64,000 bases of DNA from Paenibacillus sp. JNUCC-31. GTDB lineage: Bacteria > Bacillota > Bacilli > Paenibacillales > Paenibacillaceae. The notes under the pieces were generated by a model. The model did not search any database, was not told the DNA's origin, and was given only the letters and a program-made list of their open reading frames with translations. Location of the stretch: the NCBI RefSeq assembly GCF_014844075.1, contig NZ_CP062165.1, positions 2,418,001 to 2,482,000 on the forward strand, given 5' to 3'. The position numbers and the translations under genes are program-made. Positions 18,301 to 27,021 of the stretch are shown here, piece after piece. Every line of letters starts with the position of its first letter. Within the stretch, counting starts at the first letter, position 1.

Positions 18301-19506
18301 TATGCCATGTAGTCCAGCTGACGATTCCGCAACGTCTAGATACAATTCGAACTTGGCTGTACCCAGATCTAACTCAACCGGCTTAATATCGATATGTGGC
18401 AAATCGAGCTCTAGCTTCGGATGATTCTGAAACGAGAACATCGCCTGAAAGATTGGTGTCTGTCCGAGACTACGCTCCGGGGCCAGTCTTTCAACGAGCA
18501 TATCAAAGGGTACATCCTGATGCTCGTAAGCTTCTAATGCAGTCTTTCGTAGCTGCATCAGCATTTCCCGAAAGGTAGGATTGTCATGCAGACGAGCACG
18601 CAAGGTCATTGTATTCACAAACATCCCAATGACGTTCTCAAGCTCAATGTGATGCCGATTGGCGATAGGCGTTCCGATAATAATATGGTCTTGACCCGAA
18701 TAACGAGCCAGAAGCAATTGGTATACAGCCAAGAGCCCAATATATAACGACGTACCGCTGCTGCTGCATAACTGCGCGAAGCGCTCAGATAGCTGTAGAG
18801 GAATGTGAAATTCAAGAGAAGCTCCTGTATTATCGATCACAAGTGGTTTTGCTGGATCAACAGGAAGATCCAGAACAGGTAGTTCTCCTTCCAGATGCTT
18901 CTCCCAAAATTGCATTTGTTTCTCCAGCCCTTCGCCTTGCAGGCTTTCTCTTTGCCATTGCGAAAAGTCAGCTACCTGGATCGGCAGCTCTGGTAACTCA
19001 GCCTCTTTTCCTTGTCGTCCAGCGGAATACAGCAAACTCAGCTCCCGCATGAAGACAGAATAGGACCAACCGTCCGTAATAATATGGTGCATGTTGATTA
19101 AAAGGTAATGTTCCTGTTCACTAATGGAGTAAAGAACCATCCGGAAAAGGGGGGCCTGTTCCAATGAAAACGGACTGCGTATGTCCCGCATTATCCGCTC
19201 ATTAATTCGCATGACAGCTTCGGTCGGTAATTGAATATGACTGATGACATAGTCCAGTTCGGGAATGATGACTTGCATGATGTCATTGTTCTCCACTGTA
19301 AAATAGGTTCGGAAGGATTCGTGACGCTCCACCAGTTTGTTAATAGAGCGCTGAAGTACTTCGAGATCAACGGGTCCGTCAAGCTTATACAGCAGCGGCA
19401 CATGATAGACAGAAGGATCAGTTATGGTCTCCTGAACAAACCATATTCGTCTTTGAGCAAAGGACGCTGGAAACAAATAATGGTTACTGCTAATCGTTGT
19501 ACTCAA
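12352..19506 (-). CDS. NRPS, C-A(degenerate)-T-C-A-T-TE (predicted terminating subunit)
   Basis: 2384 residues. Rough domains: C 10-450 (MHHIITDGW), degenerate A 475-970, T 985-1060 (FVCGGDS), C 1085-1530 (MHHSVLDGW), A 1560-2050, T 2070-2140 (FFHLGGNS), TE 2160-2384 (GWSFGG, His in DGDHYS). The second A domain has the manual code DVWHISLVD, the serine type. The TE makes this the last subunit, releasing by hydrolysis or ring closure, although its gene comes before the predicted initiating NRPS gene. The second C domain starts YPLTQLQRGML, which resembles DCL/dual-type C domains, yet no epimerization domain is present. The TTG start at 19506 follows AAGGGGA. The TE is intact by motif. Confidence 0.96.
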   Translation of the reverse strand: MSTTISSNHYLFPASFAQRRIWFVQETITDPSVYHVPLLYKLDGPVDLEVLQRSINKLVERHESFRTYFTVENNDIMQVIIPELDYVISHIQLPTEAVMRINERIMRDIRSPFSLEQAPLFRMVLYSISEQEHYLLINMHHIITDGWSYSVFMRELSLLYSAGRQGKEAELPELPIQVADFSQWQRESLQGEGLEKQMQFWEKHLEGELPVLDLPVDPAKPLVIDNTGASLEFHIPLQLSERFAQLCSSSGTSLYIGLLAVYQLLLARYSGQDHIIIGTPIANRHHIELENVIGMFVNTMTLRARLHDNPTFREMLMQLRKTALEAYEHQDVPFDMLVERLAPERSLGQTPIFQAMFSFQNHPKLELDLPHIDIKPVELDLGTAKFELYLDVAESSAGLHGIFEYQKNLYDEALIEQLSVHYVQLIESILEDTEQQIWHIPFMHEQEKRSINEQLYQQKDTKIQVPSSTCGHHSFEHWAVLQADTIAVRDQSEAMTYAELNQRANQVAWYMRENGVVPGTAVGLWLDPSIDLVVSMLGVWKAGCCCVALNSEHPVARNTMMLQHAGVSCIVTNENNVRKVPQAGQEIFCLERIPDIPAYAANPEVQVAAHDGAYLFWNAGASGASQTVAVPHYRIVQLSQSATGTFDLNQDDVWAMLHAVDSELALWEICGALFNGGTLVIVPGWIADQPKYMNELLIQEKITRLTLTQASFLAWIRLDETNAKGKLDLRTIFIKGKNITIPSLNGWLGRHTRHQPQLIQINSLSELGGVVSSRIIPASGNSYERPDRGIGAPLTGRVLYILDASGEVVPMGAAGTLHVSEPDSDHARAFHASHLDERWSYRSVNGEPGVWLYRLDDMCRYLPNGEIECLRHLDNQAELGEYIVQLDEIRMACLHHPAVQEAAIQVQRDEYGVEYVMAYLVAVTGQTVPVQQVQHDLRDKLPEYMVPGTLLWVEQLPRLTSGEIDYDLLQSNTEHKSRRSAYVPPANPIEESLVNIWETVLEVSRIGVKDNYFVCGGDSIRMLSIIALAKDANLYFGIRDLLSHQTIRELAPHVLMNQDIVKLTDKRFDLVPEEDLAKLPEEIEDAYPLTQLQRGMLFQSELHSGSRLYHDLIQFSIKGSFHRKVWDEAFQMLINRHPILRTTFDLSSYSLPLQLVHTKGKLPIKYVDVSDMDPDTQQEMLQEWVEHEMDTSFDWSQSLLRVVLLQRAKDWVQLIVSMHHSVLDGWSVAHFTAELFGTVDHLLQDQVLEPAPRLQTTFKQYVREELNALQSPEHKEYWEGKLDGFSRIRLPQWEPADTAPPVMKLKEVDISPSLSRDVHELAQRTLIPIKSWLLAVHIHILKTLTNQRDITTGVLFHGRLEQKDGDRALGLFLNTLPFRMQLDGGTWAAIAEKTWETEKEMLQYRRYPMAQIQQDTGNGKLFETFFNFTHFYVSEQKLGSYGKLHIVEEPGYADNSFPFGAEFSLDGESGELRLALRWDQVLFSEEQMSRVAGYYQMALRAIVHHTYEVADHDTLLSVEELQEIDNWNQTENHFPQVHLLHKLFEQQVESTPEQLALAYQGQRLSYRECNEQANRLAHYLHKHGVGPDVKAGICLERSTQLVTSLMAILKAGGAYVPIHPHHPAVFVQELIQDADLGLVVTSEKWASLFEGYAGTVLYMERIHEELATESASNPIVPCLPEQLAYMIYTSGSTGRPKGVLIEHKAIANRLLWMQKEYRLTGMDRVLQKTPFTFDVSVWEFFWPLISGAGLVIAEPEGHKDPEYLVKLIQEEEITTIHFVPSMLHAFLAQRGVEQCTTLKRVICSGEALTHMLKQLFFEKLSCELHNLYGPTEAAVDVTSWSCKPEDIHVPIGYPIANVYLRILDERMLPVPVGVPGELYIGGVCLARGYHHRPELDAERFILDPLRTEPNARLYKTGDEARYLPNGAIEYIGRLDHQVKIRGHRIEMGEIEARLGEHPGIAECVVYTTSDNRQHVQLVACIVQSNPNAPLVRKDLYSFSKNRMPEYMIPAHWMFIDKMPLTTSGKIDRKALPQPNTDPVAELNDAFQPPRNSYEHQLSDIWKQVLQIAAPGIRDSFFHLGGNSLLAIQLMARVEQAFDRKLPLSTILEYDTIERLATLLSQAPTGEPKPSSLVALNASGSRTPLYCIHPVGGSIVCYNAFPQALGAEWPVYAIQDEHLNGPMNYDMPERSFSSIKDMAHQYIAQIRAVQATGPYALLGWSFGGIVAHEMACQLEQVGEEVEMLMLLDARLRSHDEAAFELSENEWKEHFLQDLTGVQMIGDRSDERKKEWSPDEEHLNHFYTLFKSNYRAMHEHVPQWFGGTLTWFKAQAEERALSMEGDWSNYAKQVDSIMLDGDHYSMMNPSNIARIAAYLKSYTHEAKESV
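16597..18084 (-). other. Degenerate (pseudo) adenylation domain inside NRPS
   Basis: Residues about 475-970 of the NRPS keep the length and general pattern of an A domain (MTYAELNQRANQVAWYM at the start, LPEYMVPG at A9) in a fully open frame. Every catalytic motif is changed. A3, normally YTSGSTGxPKG, reads FWNAGASGASQTV and has lost its Lys. A5, normally NxYGPTE, reads INSLSELGG. A7 TGD reads LDD. The A8 hinge reads HLDNQAELGEYIVQLDEI. The A10 NGKxDR reads SGEIDYD, so the catalytic Lys is Glu. It cannot be expected to make an aminoacyl adenylate. The following T domain looks intact and must then be loaded by another protein. Confidence 0.9.
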
Positions 19507-19539
19507 TTGGTCAGTCCCCTTTTTCCTTAGATGGTGGCT

Positions 19540-22500
19540 TCACGCTTTCGTGCCCCTCGGCATTCTTGAAATTTTCGGAATTTCCACTTTGTTTTCCGCT
19601 TCAATACTGCTGATAATCTGAGCCAATTCCATAATCGTTGGCGAATCAAAGATCGCTTTAATGGGTACGTTCTTGGAGAACTCCTTGCGGATTAGAGAGT
19701 TCATCTGGGTTGCAAGCAGAGAATGGCCACCTATCTCAAAGAAGTTTTCCTTCGTCCCAACTCCCTTTCGATGAAGGAGTTGACACCAGATCCGAGACAA
19801 GCGTTCCTCTGTTTCATTCGCAGGCTCCACTGAACCTGTATTTTCCGCTGAACCTACATCCGGTTTCGGAAGAAGCGCGCGATTAATCTTTCCACCCGCC
19901 GTAAACGGGAAATTCTTCAATGTCACGTAGAAGGATGGTTGCATATAAGAGGGCAGTAGCTGCTTGGCATCATGGCGGATGGTATCCAGAACAGCCTCTC
20001 CATTTTTGCATTTGATGTAGGCGACAAGTTGCTGCCCGGAGGCATCCAAGTCATCTCTCACCGTCACCAAAGCCTGTTCAACCTGTGGTAACTGTTCCAA
20101 ACAAGACTCAATCTCTCCAAGTTCGACGCGATACCCTCTAATTTTGACTTGCGAATCTTTCCTTCCGATGTATTCGATCTGGCCGTCCGCACGATAACGA
20201 ACGTAATCCCCGGTTTGATACAAGCGTTCCCCCTGTTGGAACGGATGAGGAATAAAGGCCTTGTCGGTTAGCCCCGGTTGATGCAGATAGCCTTGGGCCA
20301 ATCTCACTCCGCCTATAAATAATTCCCCTGCAACACCAATGGGTACGGGCTGAAGCAAGTGATCCAGAATGTATAGCTGTGTATTCGGTAAAGGTCTGCC
20401 AATCGGAATGTCCTCATGCTCTTCATGCAGCTTATCCATATCATCATAAAAAGTGGTCGCCGCTACCGTTGCCTCTGTCGGCCCATACGCATTGCTCCAG
20501 CGAATACGTCCCTGCGTAATCTGCTTCCATCTTTCGTATATGGCTATGGAGGCTTTTTCTCCGCCGACGGATACCAGCTTCAAAGACGCTGGAAAAGCAT
20601 CTGTTTCATCCCACTCGCTGACGAGCAAATGCCAGTAAGCTGTAGGCAAGTAAAGTACACTGATTTCTTTCACGTTTAACCAGCGGACGAACTCATGCGT
20701 ATCTAATACCGATTTCGGACGCAGTACGAGCGTTGCACCTGTGAGAAGCGCTGGAAACATCTCATGGATGGAGAAGTCGAAGCTGATCGCTGAAAATTGC
20801 ACAATCCGGTCGTTATCGTTCAGACGGTTCCCCTCTATGACAGTCTGAACATGATCCGCAAGCGAACGCTGCGAAATCATGACTCCCTTGGGCTTACCCG
20901 TAGACCCCGAGGTATAGATTACATAAGCTGTATTTTCCATGGATATGCACTTCGAAGGTAGTCCAACTTCCTCTTGGGAGACACGTTCCACCTGTATTCC
21001 TTGCAGCTTGTCCACGGCTACCACACAATCATGATCAATAGGCAAACCATCCATTAAATCGGAGTGCGTCAAGACAATCGGTATCCTGCTGTTCTCCACC
21101 ATCCAGCGAATACGCTCTGCTGGGTACTCAGGGTCGATCGGCACAAAGCAGGCGCCTACCCTCAACGTCCCGAGCATGGACGCCACCAGTTCTATCGAAC
21201 GCTCCATGTACAAACCAATGACTGTACCCGCCTCAGCTTGTGCATCCCATAACATGCATGCAATCGTCTGAGCTTGGGTCTGAAGCTCTTCATACGTGAT
21301 TGTTCGTTCTCCATCCTCAATGGCGACAGCATGTGGATGACGAAGGACAGCTTGCGAAAATTGCTGATAGATGTCCTGCTCCTGGGCCCTATGACTTACC
21401 CCGGACCTCGCCGTATCATTCCAGTCGACGAGCAGTTTCCTCCGCTCCTGTTCGGTCAACAGGGAAGCTTGTGCAATCGATGTTTCCGGCTGCTGTATCA
21501 TGCTCTCCAGTAACTGTGAATAGTGCTGGGCGAACCGCTCGATGGTTCCTCGTTCAAACAGAGCAGCCCCATACTCAATCGTGACTTGAAGCTCGTGGCC
21601 CTCCTCAATGAACATGCTGATATCAAACAACGAATTGATGTTTTCCAGATTATACGGGCTGAACTTTAATGCCTCTCTATCATTTACATGTTGCATATTT
21701 TGTAGGGAAAACATCACCTGGAATACGGGCGAAAATCCCTGGGAACGTTCCGGTTGCAACTCTTGGACCAGCTTTTCAAAAGGAATCTCCTGATGGGAGA
21801 AAGCCTCCAACGTGACCCTTTTCACCCTGCCCAACAGATCCTTCCACGTCATCTCAGAAGACACACTAGTTCGGAGCACCAATGTATTCACGAAAAAACC
21901 GATCAACTGCTCCCATTCCGTCCGATTGCGATTGGTCATGGGTGAACCAACTAGAAGGTCTTGCTCCCCAGTATATCGATACAACAGGGCCTTGAACGTC
22001 GTAAGCAGGGTCATATATAATGATACATTTTCCTGCTTACTGAATTGCCTCGCTTTCTCGGCGAGTCGTCGATCTATAGTAAAGTCAACATGCGCCCCTT
22101 TATACGATTGCTGGGCAGGTCTCGCCCGATCGGTAGGTAATTGCAGAATGGGAAGTTTACCTTGCAATTGGTTTTTCCAATAGGCCATTTGTTCTTCCCA
22201 ACGGACACCTTGAAGCATATTTCGTTGCCAAATCGCATAATCCACGTATTGTAGAGGAAGGGCTTCCCTTTGAAAAGAAGGGTCCTGCTTGCAGCGATCA
22301 TAATTTTCCCACCATTCCTGTTCAAGCAACGACATGGACCAACCGTCGAAAATAATATGGTGTACCACCAGCAGTAGAACCCACTCTTCATCGTCCAAAC
22401 GATACAGACTCGTTCGAATTAACGGATCGTTGGCCAAATCAAATGGCTGTTGCTCCTCCTCAGCAATCAAAGCTTGGAGACGGACATACTGGCGCTCATC

Positions 22501-25500
22501 CATGTCATTACGCAAATCTACCCGTCTAATCGGAAGGGACCGAAAGGGATGGATCATTTGCTTCGGCTGTCCGGCTTGATCCACAAAGTTGGTTCGCAAG
22601 CTCTCATGACGCTCAATTAATTGCTGGTAGCTCTGTTCCAGAGCTGCTTCGTCCAACTCCCCCATAACACGTAAAGCCTTGGAGATGTTATACATGGATG
22701 AGTCCTGCTGCCATTGCTCAAAAAACCAAATTCGCTCCTGAGCATAAGAGAGTGGCATATAAGGCTCGCGAGGTACTGGAACTATACTTTCACTTTCCGA
22801 TGAAAGACGTTCATGCTGTGTTGCCAGGTAATGCACTAAATGTGCTGCAAAGTCACTAAGCTGTGGAAACTCAAAAATGGTATACAGCGGCAAATCGGTC
22901 TGGAACGCGCTTCGGATGCGAGAGATAACCTTGATCGCCAGCAATGAATGACCGCCCAGTTCAAAAAACTGGTCCTCCAGTCCAACTTCTTCGCATTCGA
23001 GAATATCTACCCAAATGGCGGCAACACCCTTTTCCGCTGCAGTGACAGGAGCTGTCTTGTTTTTTCCTCCCATGTTGCGTTTGGGCTGTGGAAGAGCAGA
23101 TCGACTGACCTTGCCACTCGGTGTCAGCGGCATCTCCTCAATCTTCATGAAAATGGTAGGAAGCATGTAATCCGGCAATTTCTTTTTTAAGTGCTCCCTT
23201 AATTCAGGCTCTGCAATATCCTTATCCACTACAACGTAAGCGACCAGTTCATGTGGTGCTTGCTGTTCCTGGTATGCCACGACCACCGTCTCCCGAATAC
23301 CAGGATAAGTGCTAATGACTGATTCCACCTCACCTGGTTCCACGCGGAAGCCGCGAATTTTGACCTGCTCATCCATTCTCCCTAAAAATTCAACATCACC
23401 GCTTGGCAGAAAACGGGCCAGATCCCCCGATTTATACATACGCTGACCAGGCTCATCTGCAAACGGATTAGGGATAAATCTGTCCGCGATCAGTTCCTCC
23501 CGATTCAAGTATCCTCTCGCGAGACATATTCCACCAATATACAGCTCTCCATATACACCAACCGGGACAGGTTGAAGTTCGTTGTCGAGAATGTATATTT
23601 CACAGTTATCAATGGCTCTGCCTATGGGTGGCAGCGGATTAACTTCATCCATATCTTCAATCATAAATGCGGTAACGACATGGGTCTCCGTTGGGCCATA
23701 GTGATTCTGAACCGTGCAATTCCCAAGCTTTTTATGCCAGTTTCTGATCTGTGGTGTAACGCGAAGCTGCTCTCCTGAAACAGTAATATCTGTAATCTCA
23801 TATTCGATGCCTTCGATCTGCTCGGCGACTTCAGCCAGCTGCTGGAAGCTGATGTAGGGCAAGTGCAAACGCTGAACTTTATGCTCAATGATCAGTTCAA
23901 GTAGACTCTCCGGATTTTTGCGAGTCTGCTCATCGACCAGAATCACCGTGCCTCCGCTGCCAAAAGCTGAAAACATCTCGTGGCATGACATGTCGAAATT
24001 CAGGGTCGAAAACTGAAGCACGGTCGCCTGTTGCGGTGACTTCAGGTTTTTCATTTGCCAAGCCATCAGATTTACGATAGGGCGATGATCCATCACGATG
24101 CCCTTTGGTTTGCCCGTTGAACCCGAAGTATACAATATGTATAAAATATGATCTGGACCAACACCAGACTCCGGGACTTCTTCCACAGGCTCAAGCTCTT
24201 CAATATGATCCAGAACGAACAGATTTGTGCCAGCCTCCCCAATAAGCGACAACAGTGTGGATTGAGTAATTACAACCGGGACATCCGTATCCTCCAAAAT
24301 ATAAATTAAGCGGTCCTGAGGATAATGTGGATCAAGCGGGACGTAAGCTCCTCCAGCTTTTAGAACACCAAGCACCGCAACGACCATTTCCAATGACCGT
24401 TCCATACAGATTCCGACGCAAACATCTGGGCCCACCCCATGCTCCCTAAGCTTGAAAGCAAGCCCGTTAGACAGACGATCTAACTCCTGGTAACTCAAGC
24501 GAGTGTCCTTAAAGACGATAGCACTCTTATCAGGTGTCTGTTTGACCTGACGTTCGAAATACTGGTGCAAGCAGATGTCATCCGGATAAGGCACGGTCGT
24601 CTGATTCCATTGCTCCAGAAGCTGACATTCCTGTTTCGATAAAAATTGAAGCTGCGAAATCGGAACATCCGGATGCCGAACGACGGACTCCAGCAGCAGC
24701 AGATAGTGCTGGATTAAGCCGGTAATGGTATCTTCCTTGAACCGGTCGGTACTATATTCAAATCCACCAGACATCCCTTCAGCGTGTTCAATCAGGGTAA
24801 GCTCCATCTCAAACTTCGATGTTTGATTATCAATCTCCAGAGAGGTAACATGAAGCCCATCCAGACTCAGCCGAACATCGTTAATCAGATTGAACATCAC
24901 CTGAAATAGCGGGGTTCCACCCAGATTCCGCTCAGGTTGAATGGCCTCAACAATGGTGTCGAATGGCACATCCTGATTCGCATAGGCATCCAGTGTTACT
25001 TGCTGTACCCGTTTCAGCAGGTCCACAAAGGACATGTCGCTGGATATGGATGTACGAATCACTAAGGTATTCACAAAAAATCCAATCAAATCTTCCAATT
25101 CATTGATATTACGATTGGCGATTGGCGTTCCTACGATCAGGTCTGCTTGTCGTGTATATCGATATAAGAGAATTTTATAAACGGTCAGAAATGCCATAAA
25201 AGGAGTTGCTCCATACGTTCGGCTTATCTGCTTCAATGCAACATTTATTTCAGATGGAATCGTAAAGGTAGTAAATGCACCTTTGAACGTTTGGCGAGAA
25301 GGACTTGGAAAATCATATGGAAGCTGTAATACCGGTAAACTACCACTCAGCTTCTCCTCCCAATAAGACAACTGCTGCTGAACTTCGCTTCCTTTCAGAT
25401 GCTCGTTCTGCCAGTGTGCATAATCTGCATACTGAATCTCAAGAGGCAGCAGAGGCACATCCTCACCATTCCGATTCGCACGATAAAGCAGTTCCAATTC

Positions 25501-26070
25501 CTGGCACAGGACGCCTGTTGACCAACCATCAAAAACAATATGGTGGATGTTCATCATGAAAAAGTGATCATCCGGCTGAACGCGAATCAAACCGGAACGC
25601 AACAATGGCCCTGTCGATAAATCAAACGCTGTCTGTGCTTCCCGCTGGAACAACTCCATGGCGGCGAGTTCCCGCTGTTCTTCAGGCAGATCGGTTACAT
25701 CGTTCATTCTCCAGTGATATTCAGACTGATCATGGATAATTTGAACGGGTTCCCCGTCTTCAACTGCAAAGGTGGTTCGCAACGACTCATGCCTGCTGAC
25801 CATCTGCTCAAGACTTTTGGTTAAAGCACTCGTATCCAGCTCTCCTTTGAAGCGAAATAGAAAAGGAATATTGTAAAATGCGTTTTGTGGATATAACTGA
25901 TCCAAAAACCAAAGACGCTTTTGAGCAGAGGATACCGGAGAAGATTCCGTCCGCGATACAGGCTGAATAGTTGTATAAACGGCTGTGTTTCCCACTCTTT
26001 GTTGCAGCAATCTTTGGAGCATTTCTTGCTTGGATGCAGGAATTGAAGACTTGCGTTGACCTGTTTCCAT
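19540..26070 (-). CDS. NRPS, C-A-T-C-A-T (predicted middle subunit)
   Basis: 2176 residues. Rough domains: N-terminal linker 1-45, C 45-480 (IHHIVFDGW), A 500-1000, T 1020-1090 (FFELGGHS), C 1110-1545 (VHHIIFDGW), A 1570-2070, T 2090-2160 (FFEIGGHS). No TE or E domain. Manual pocket codes: first A DMHHTSHVV, which shares its last three residues with the proline code DVQLIAHVV but differs elsewhere; second A DFHYVVAVA, not recognised. Both are left unassigned. The start with a C domain and the end with a T domain place it between the A-first and the TE-ending subunits. ATG start with GGAAGGAG seven bases upstream. Confidence 0.96.
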   Translation of the reverse strand: METGQRKSSIPASKQEMLQRLLQQRVGNTAVYTTIQPVSRTESSPVSSAQKRLWFLDQLYPQNAFYNIPFLFRFKGELDTSALTKSLEQMVSRHESLRTTFAVEDGEPVQIIHDQSEYHWRMNDVTDLPEEQRELAAMELFQREAQTAFDLSTGPLLRSGLIRVQPDDHFFMMNIHHIVFDGWSTGVLCQELELLYRANRNGEDVPLLPLEIQYADYAHWQNEHLKGSEVQQQLSYWEEKLSGSLPVLQLPYDFPSPSRQTFKGAFTTFTIPSEINVALKQISRTYGATPFMAFLTVYKILLYRYTRQADLIVGTPIANRNINELEDLIGFFVNTLVIRTSISSDMSFVDLLKRVQQVTLDAYANQDVPFDTIVEAIQPERNLGGTPLFQVMFNLINDVRLSLDGLHVTSLEIDNQTSKFEMELTLIEHAEGMSGGFEYSTDRFKEDTITGLIQHYLLLLESVVRHPDVPISQLQFLSKQECQLLEQWNQTTVPYPDDICLHQYFERQVKQTPDKSAIVFKDTRLSYQELDRLSNGLAFKLREHGVGPDVCVGICMERSLEMVVAVLGVLKAGGAYVPLDPHYPQDRLIYILEDTDVPVVITQSTLLSLIGEAGTNLFVLDHIEELEPVEEVPESGVGPDHILYILYTSGSTGKPKGIVMDHRPIVNLMAWQMKNLKSPQQATVLQFSTLNFDMSCHEMFSAFGSGGTVILVDEQTRKNPESLLELIIEHKVQRLHLPYISFQQLAEVAEQIEGIEYEITDITVSGEQLRVTPQIRNWHKKLGNCTVQNHYGPTETHVVTAFMIEDMDEVNPLPPIGRAIDNCEIYILDNELQPVPVGVYGELYIGGICLARGYLNREELIADRFIPNPFADEPGQRMYKSGDLARFLPSGDVEFLGRMDEQVKIRGFRVEPGEVESVISTYPGIRETVVVAYQEQQAPHELVAYVVVDKDIAEPELREHLKKKLPDYMLPTIFMKIEEMPLTPSGKVSRSALPQPKRNMGGKNKTAPVTAAEKGVAAIWVDILECEEVGLEDQFFELGGHSLLAIKVISRIRSAFQTDLPLYTIFEFPQLSDFAAHLVHYLATQHERLSSESESIVPVPREPYMPLSYAQERIWFFEQWQQDSSMYNISKALRVMGELDEAALEQSYQQLIERHESLRTNFVDQAGQPKQMIHPFRSLPIRRVDLRNDMDERQYVRLQALIAEEEQQPFDLANDPLIRTSLYRLDDEEWVLLLVVHHIIFDGWSMSLLEQEWWENYDRCKQDPSFQREALPLQYVDYAIWQRNMLQGVRWEEQMAYWKNQLQGKLPILQLPTDRARPAQQSYKGAHVDFTIDRRLAEKARQFSKQENVSLYMTLLTTFKALLYRYTGEQDLLVGSPMTNRNRTEWEQLIGFFVNTLVLRTSVSSEMTWKDLLGRVKRVTLEAFSHQEIPFEKLVQELQPERSQGFSPVFQVMFSLQNMQHVNDREALKFSPYNLENINSLFDISMFIEEGHELQVTIEYGAALFERGTIERFAQHYSQLLESMIQQPETSIAQASLLTEQERRKLLVDWNDTARSGVSHRAQEQDIYQQFSQAVLRHPHAVAIEDGERTITYEELQTQAQTIACMLWDAQAEAGTVIGLYMERSIELVASMLGTLRVGACFVPIDPEYPAERIRWMVENSRIPIVLTHSDLMDGLPIDHDCVVAVDKLQGIQVERVSQEEVGLPSKCISMENTAYVIYTSGSTGKPKGVMISQRSLADHVQTVIEGNRLNDNDRIVQFSAISFDFSIHEMFPALLTGATLVLRPKSVLDTHEFVRWLNVKEISVLYLPTAYWHLLVSEWDETDAFPASLKLVSVGGEKASIAIYERWKQITQGRIRWSNAYGPTEATVAATTFYDDMDKLHEEHEDIPIGRPLPNTQLYILDHLLQPVPIGVAGELFIGGVRLAQGYLHQPGLTDKAFIPHPFQQGERLYQTGDYVRYRADGQIEYIGRKDSQVKIRGYRVELGEIESCLEQLPQVEQALVTVRDDLDASGQQLVAYIKCKNGEAVLDTIRHDAKQLLPSYMQPSFYVTLKNFPFTAGGKINRALLPKPDVGSAENTGSVEPANETEERLSRIWCQLLHRKGVGTKENFFEIGGHSLLATQMNSLIRKEFSKNVPIKAIFDSPTIMELAQIISSIEAENKVEIPKISRMPRGTKA

Positions 26071-26119
26071 TCAAATTCTCCTTCCGTGGATCAGAATGAA
26101 TAACTGTTTTTCAGACGGC

Positions 26120-27010
26120 TTACATATTGGTATGAAAAATTGTAACCTCGCCATGCAGTAAACTCATCAGTTGATAGGCCTTATGTAATTGCCAGCAATA
26201 CTCGCCATCAGTTTGGTCCAGCAAAATTCCAATGCAGGTACCGCTATGCGTGATGACAATACCCAACCCGCCCACCTCATTGCATATATCCAGAACCTGC
26301 TCCATCTGTTTTTTCTCCAGCAGTCGCTGATTCATAATTGCGCTTTGAGTGGAGATTCTCCCCATAGCCTTCAAATCATTTTCTTTTATCGCAGCAGAAA
26401 TGCTTGCAAGCATTTGGTCGTAATCCAGCTTCTCCACTGCAGTAAAGGATCTGGAAATTTTATTGAACTCTGTTGTATCAACTTCGCCACCTTCATCAAT
26501 ACTTACAATAGACAAATTTGGAACCGGGCCAAGACTCTCACGTAACCTCACAGCCCGATGATAATAAGATACGATACCGTCATACATGACACCGTCCGTT
26601 GGTTCAATCTCCTGGATTAACGCCTCCAATTGTTCTGTGGTCAGATTCAAACCAAAACAATGATCAATCGCTCGGGCAGTTGCAACAATATCAGCTGAGG
26701 AACTGGCCAAACCCTTTCCAACCGGAATGTTGCTGTTAATCTCAATAAATCCTCCCATCGGAAGGTCATACAATTGAAGAATTCTAAGCGCGATTTGTCT
26801 AGACTTCGATCTGTAACTGGGAGATACAATCAGGTGGGGGAGGCTCGGCTGTGACTGAAATGTTACATGTGAATATCGGTTGATCGGCAGCGTGATCAGG
26901 AAATTCTGTGCATCGGTTCCCACCCCTTGAAGAAGTTCACCAAATGTCCCGAATGATTTTCCAACTCCAATCGACTTTGTTACATTTTTCCCCTCCAAAT
27001 ATGAGCTCAT
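26120..27010 (-). CDS. GHMP kinase, PduX / threonine-kinase-like
   Basis: 296 residues. The N-terminal GTFGELLQG and the ATP-binding PVGKGLASSSAD motif mark the GHMP superfamily and resemble L-threonine kinase (PduX). The reaction would be L-threonine + ATP to O-phosphothreonine. In friulimicin and pacidamycin such a kinase starts the route to 2,3-diaminobutyrate together with a cysteine-synthase-like and an argininosuccinate-lyase-like protein (known there; all three are in this operon). Start chosen at ATG 27010, with AGGGGG seven bases upstream overlapping the stop of the lyase-like gene; the frame stays open further upstream but without a good site. Phosphorylation of serine or another alcohol is possible. 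Confidence 0.88.
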   Translation of the reverse strand: MSSYLEGKNVTKSIGVGKSFGTFGELLQGVGTDAQNFLITLPINRYSHVTFQSQPSLPHLIVSPSYRSKSRQIALRILQLYDLPMGGFIEINSNIPVGKGLASSSADIVATARAIDHCFGLNLTTEQLEALIQEIEPTDGVMYDGIVSYYHRAVRLRESLGPVPNLSIVSIDEGGEVDTTEFNKISRSFTAVEKLDYDQMLASISAAIKENDLKAMGRISTQSAIMNQRLLEKKQMEQVLDICNEVGGLGIVITHSGTCIGILLDQTDGEYCWQLHKAYQLMSLLHGEVTIFHTNM

Positions 27011-27021
27011 CTGGTAACCCC

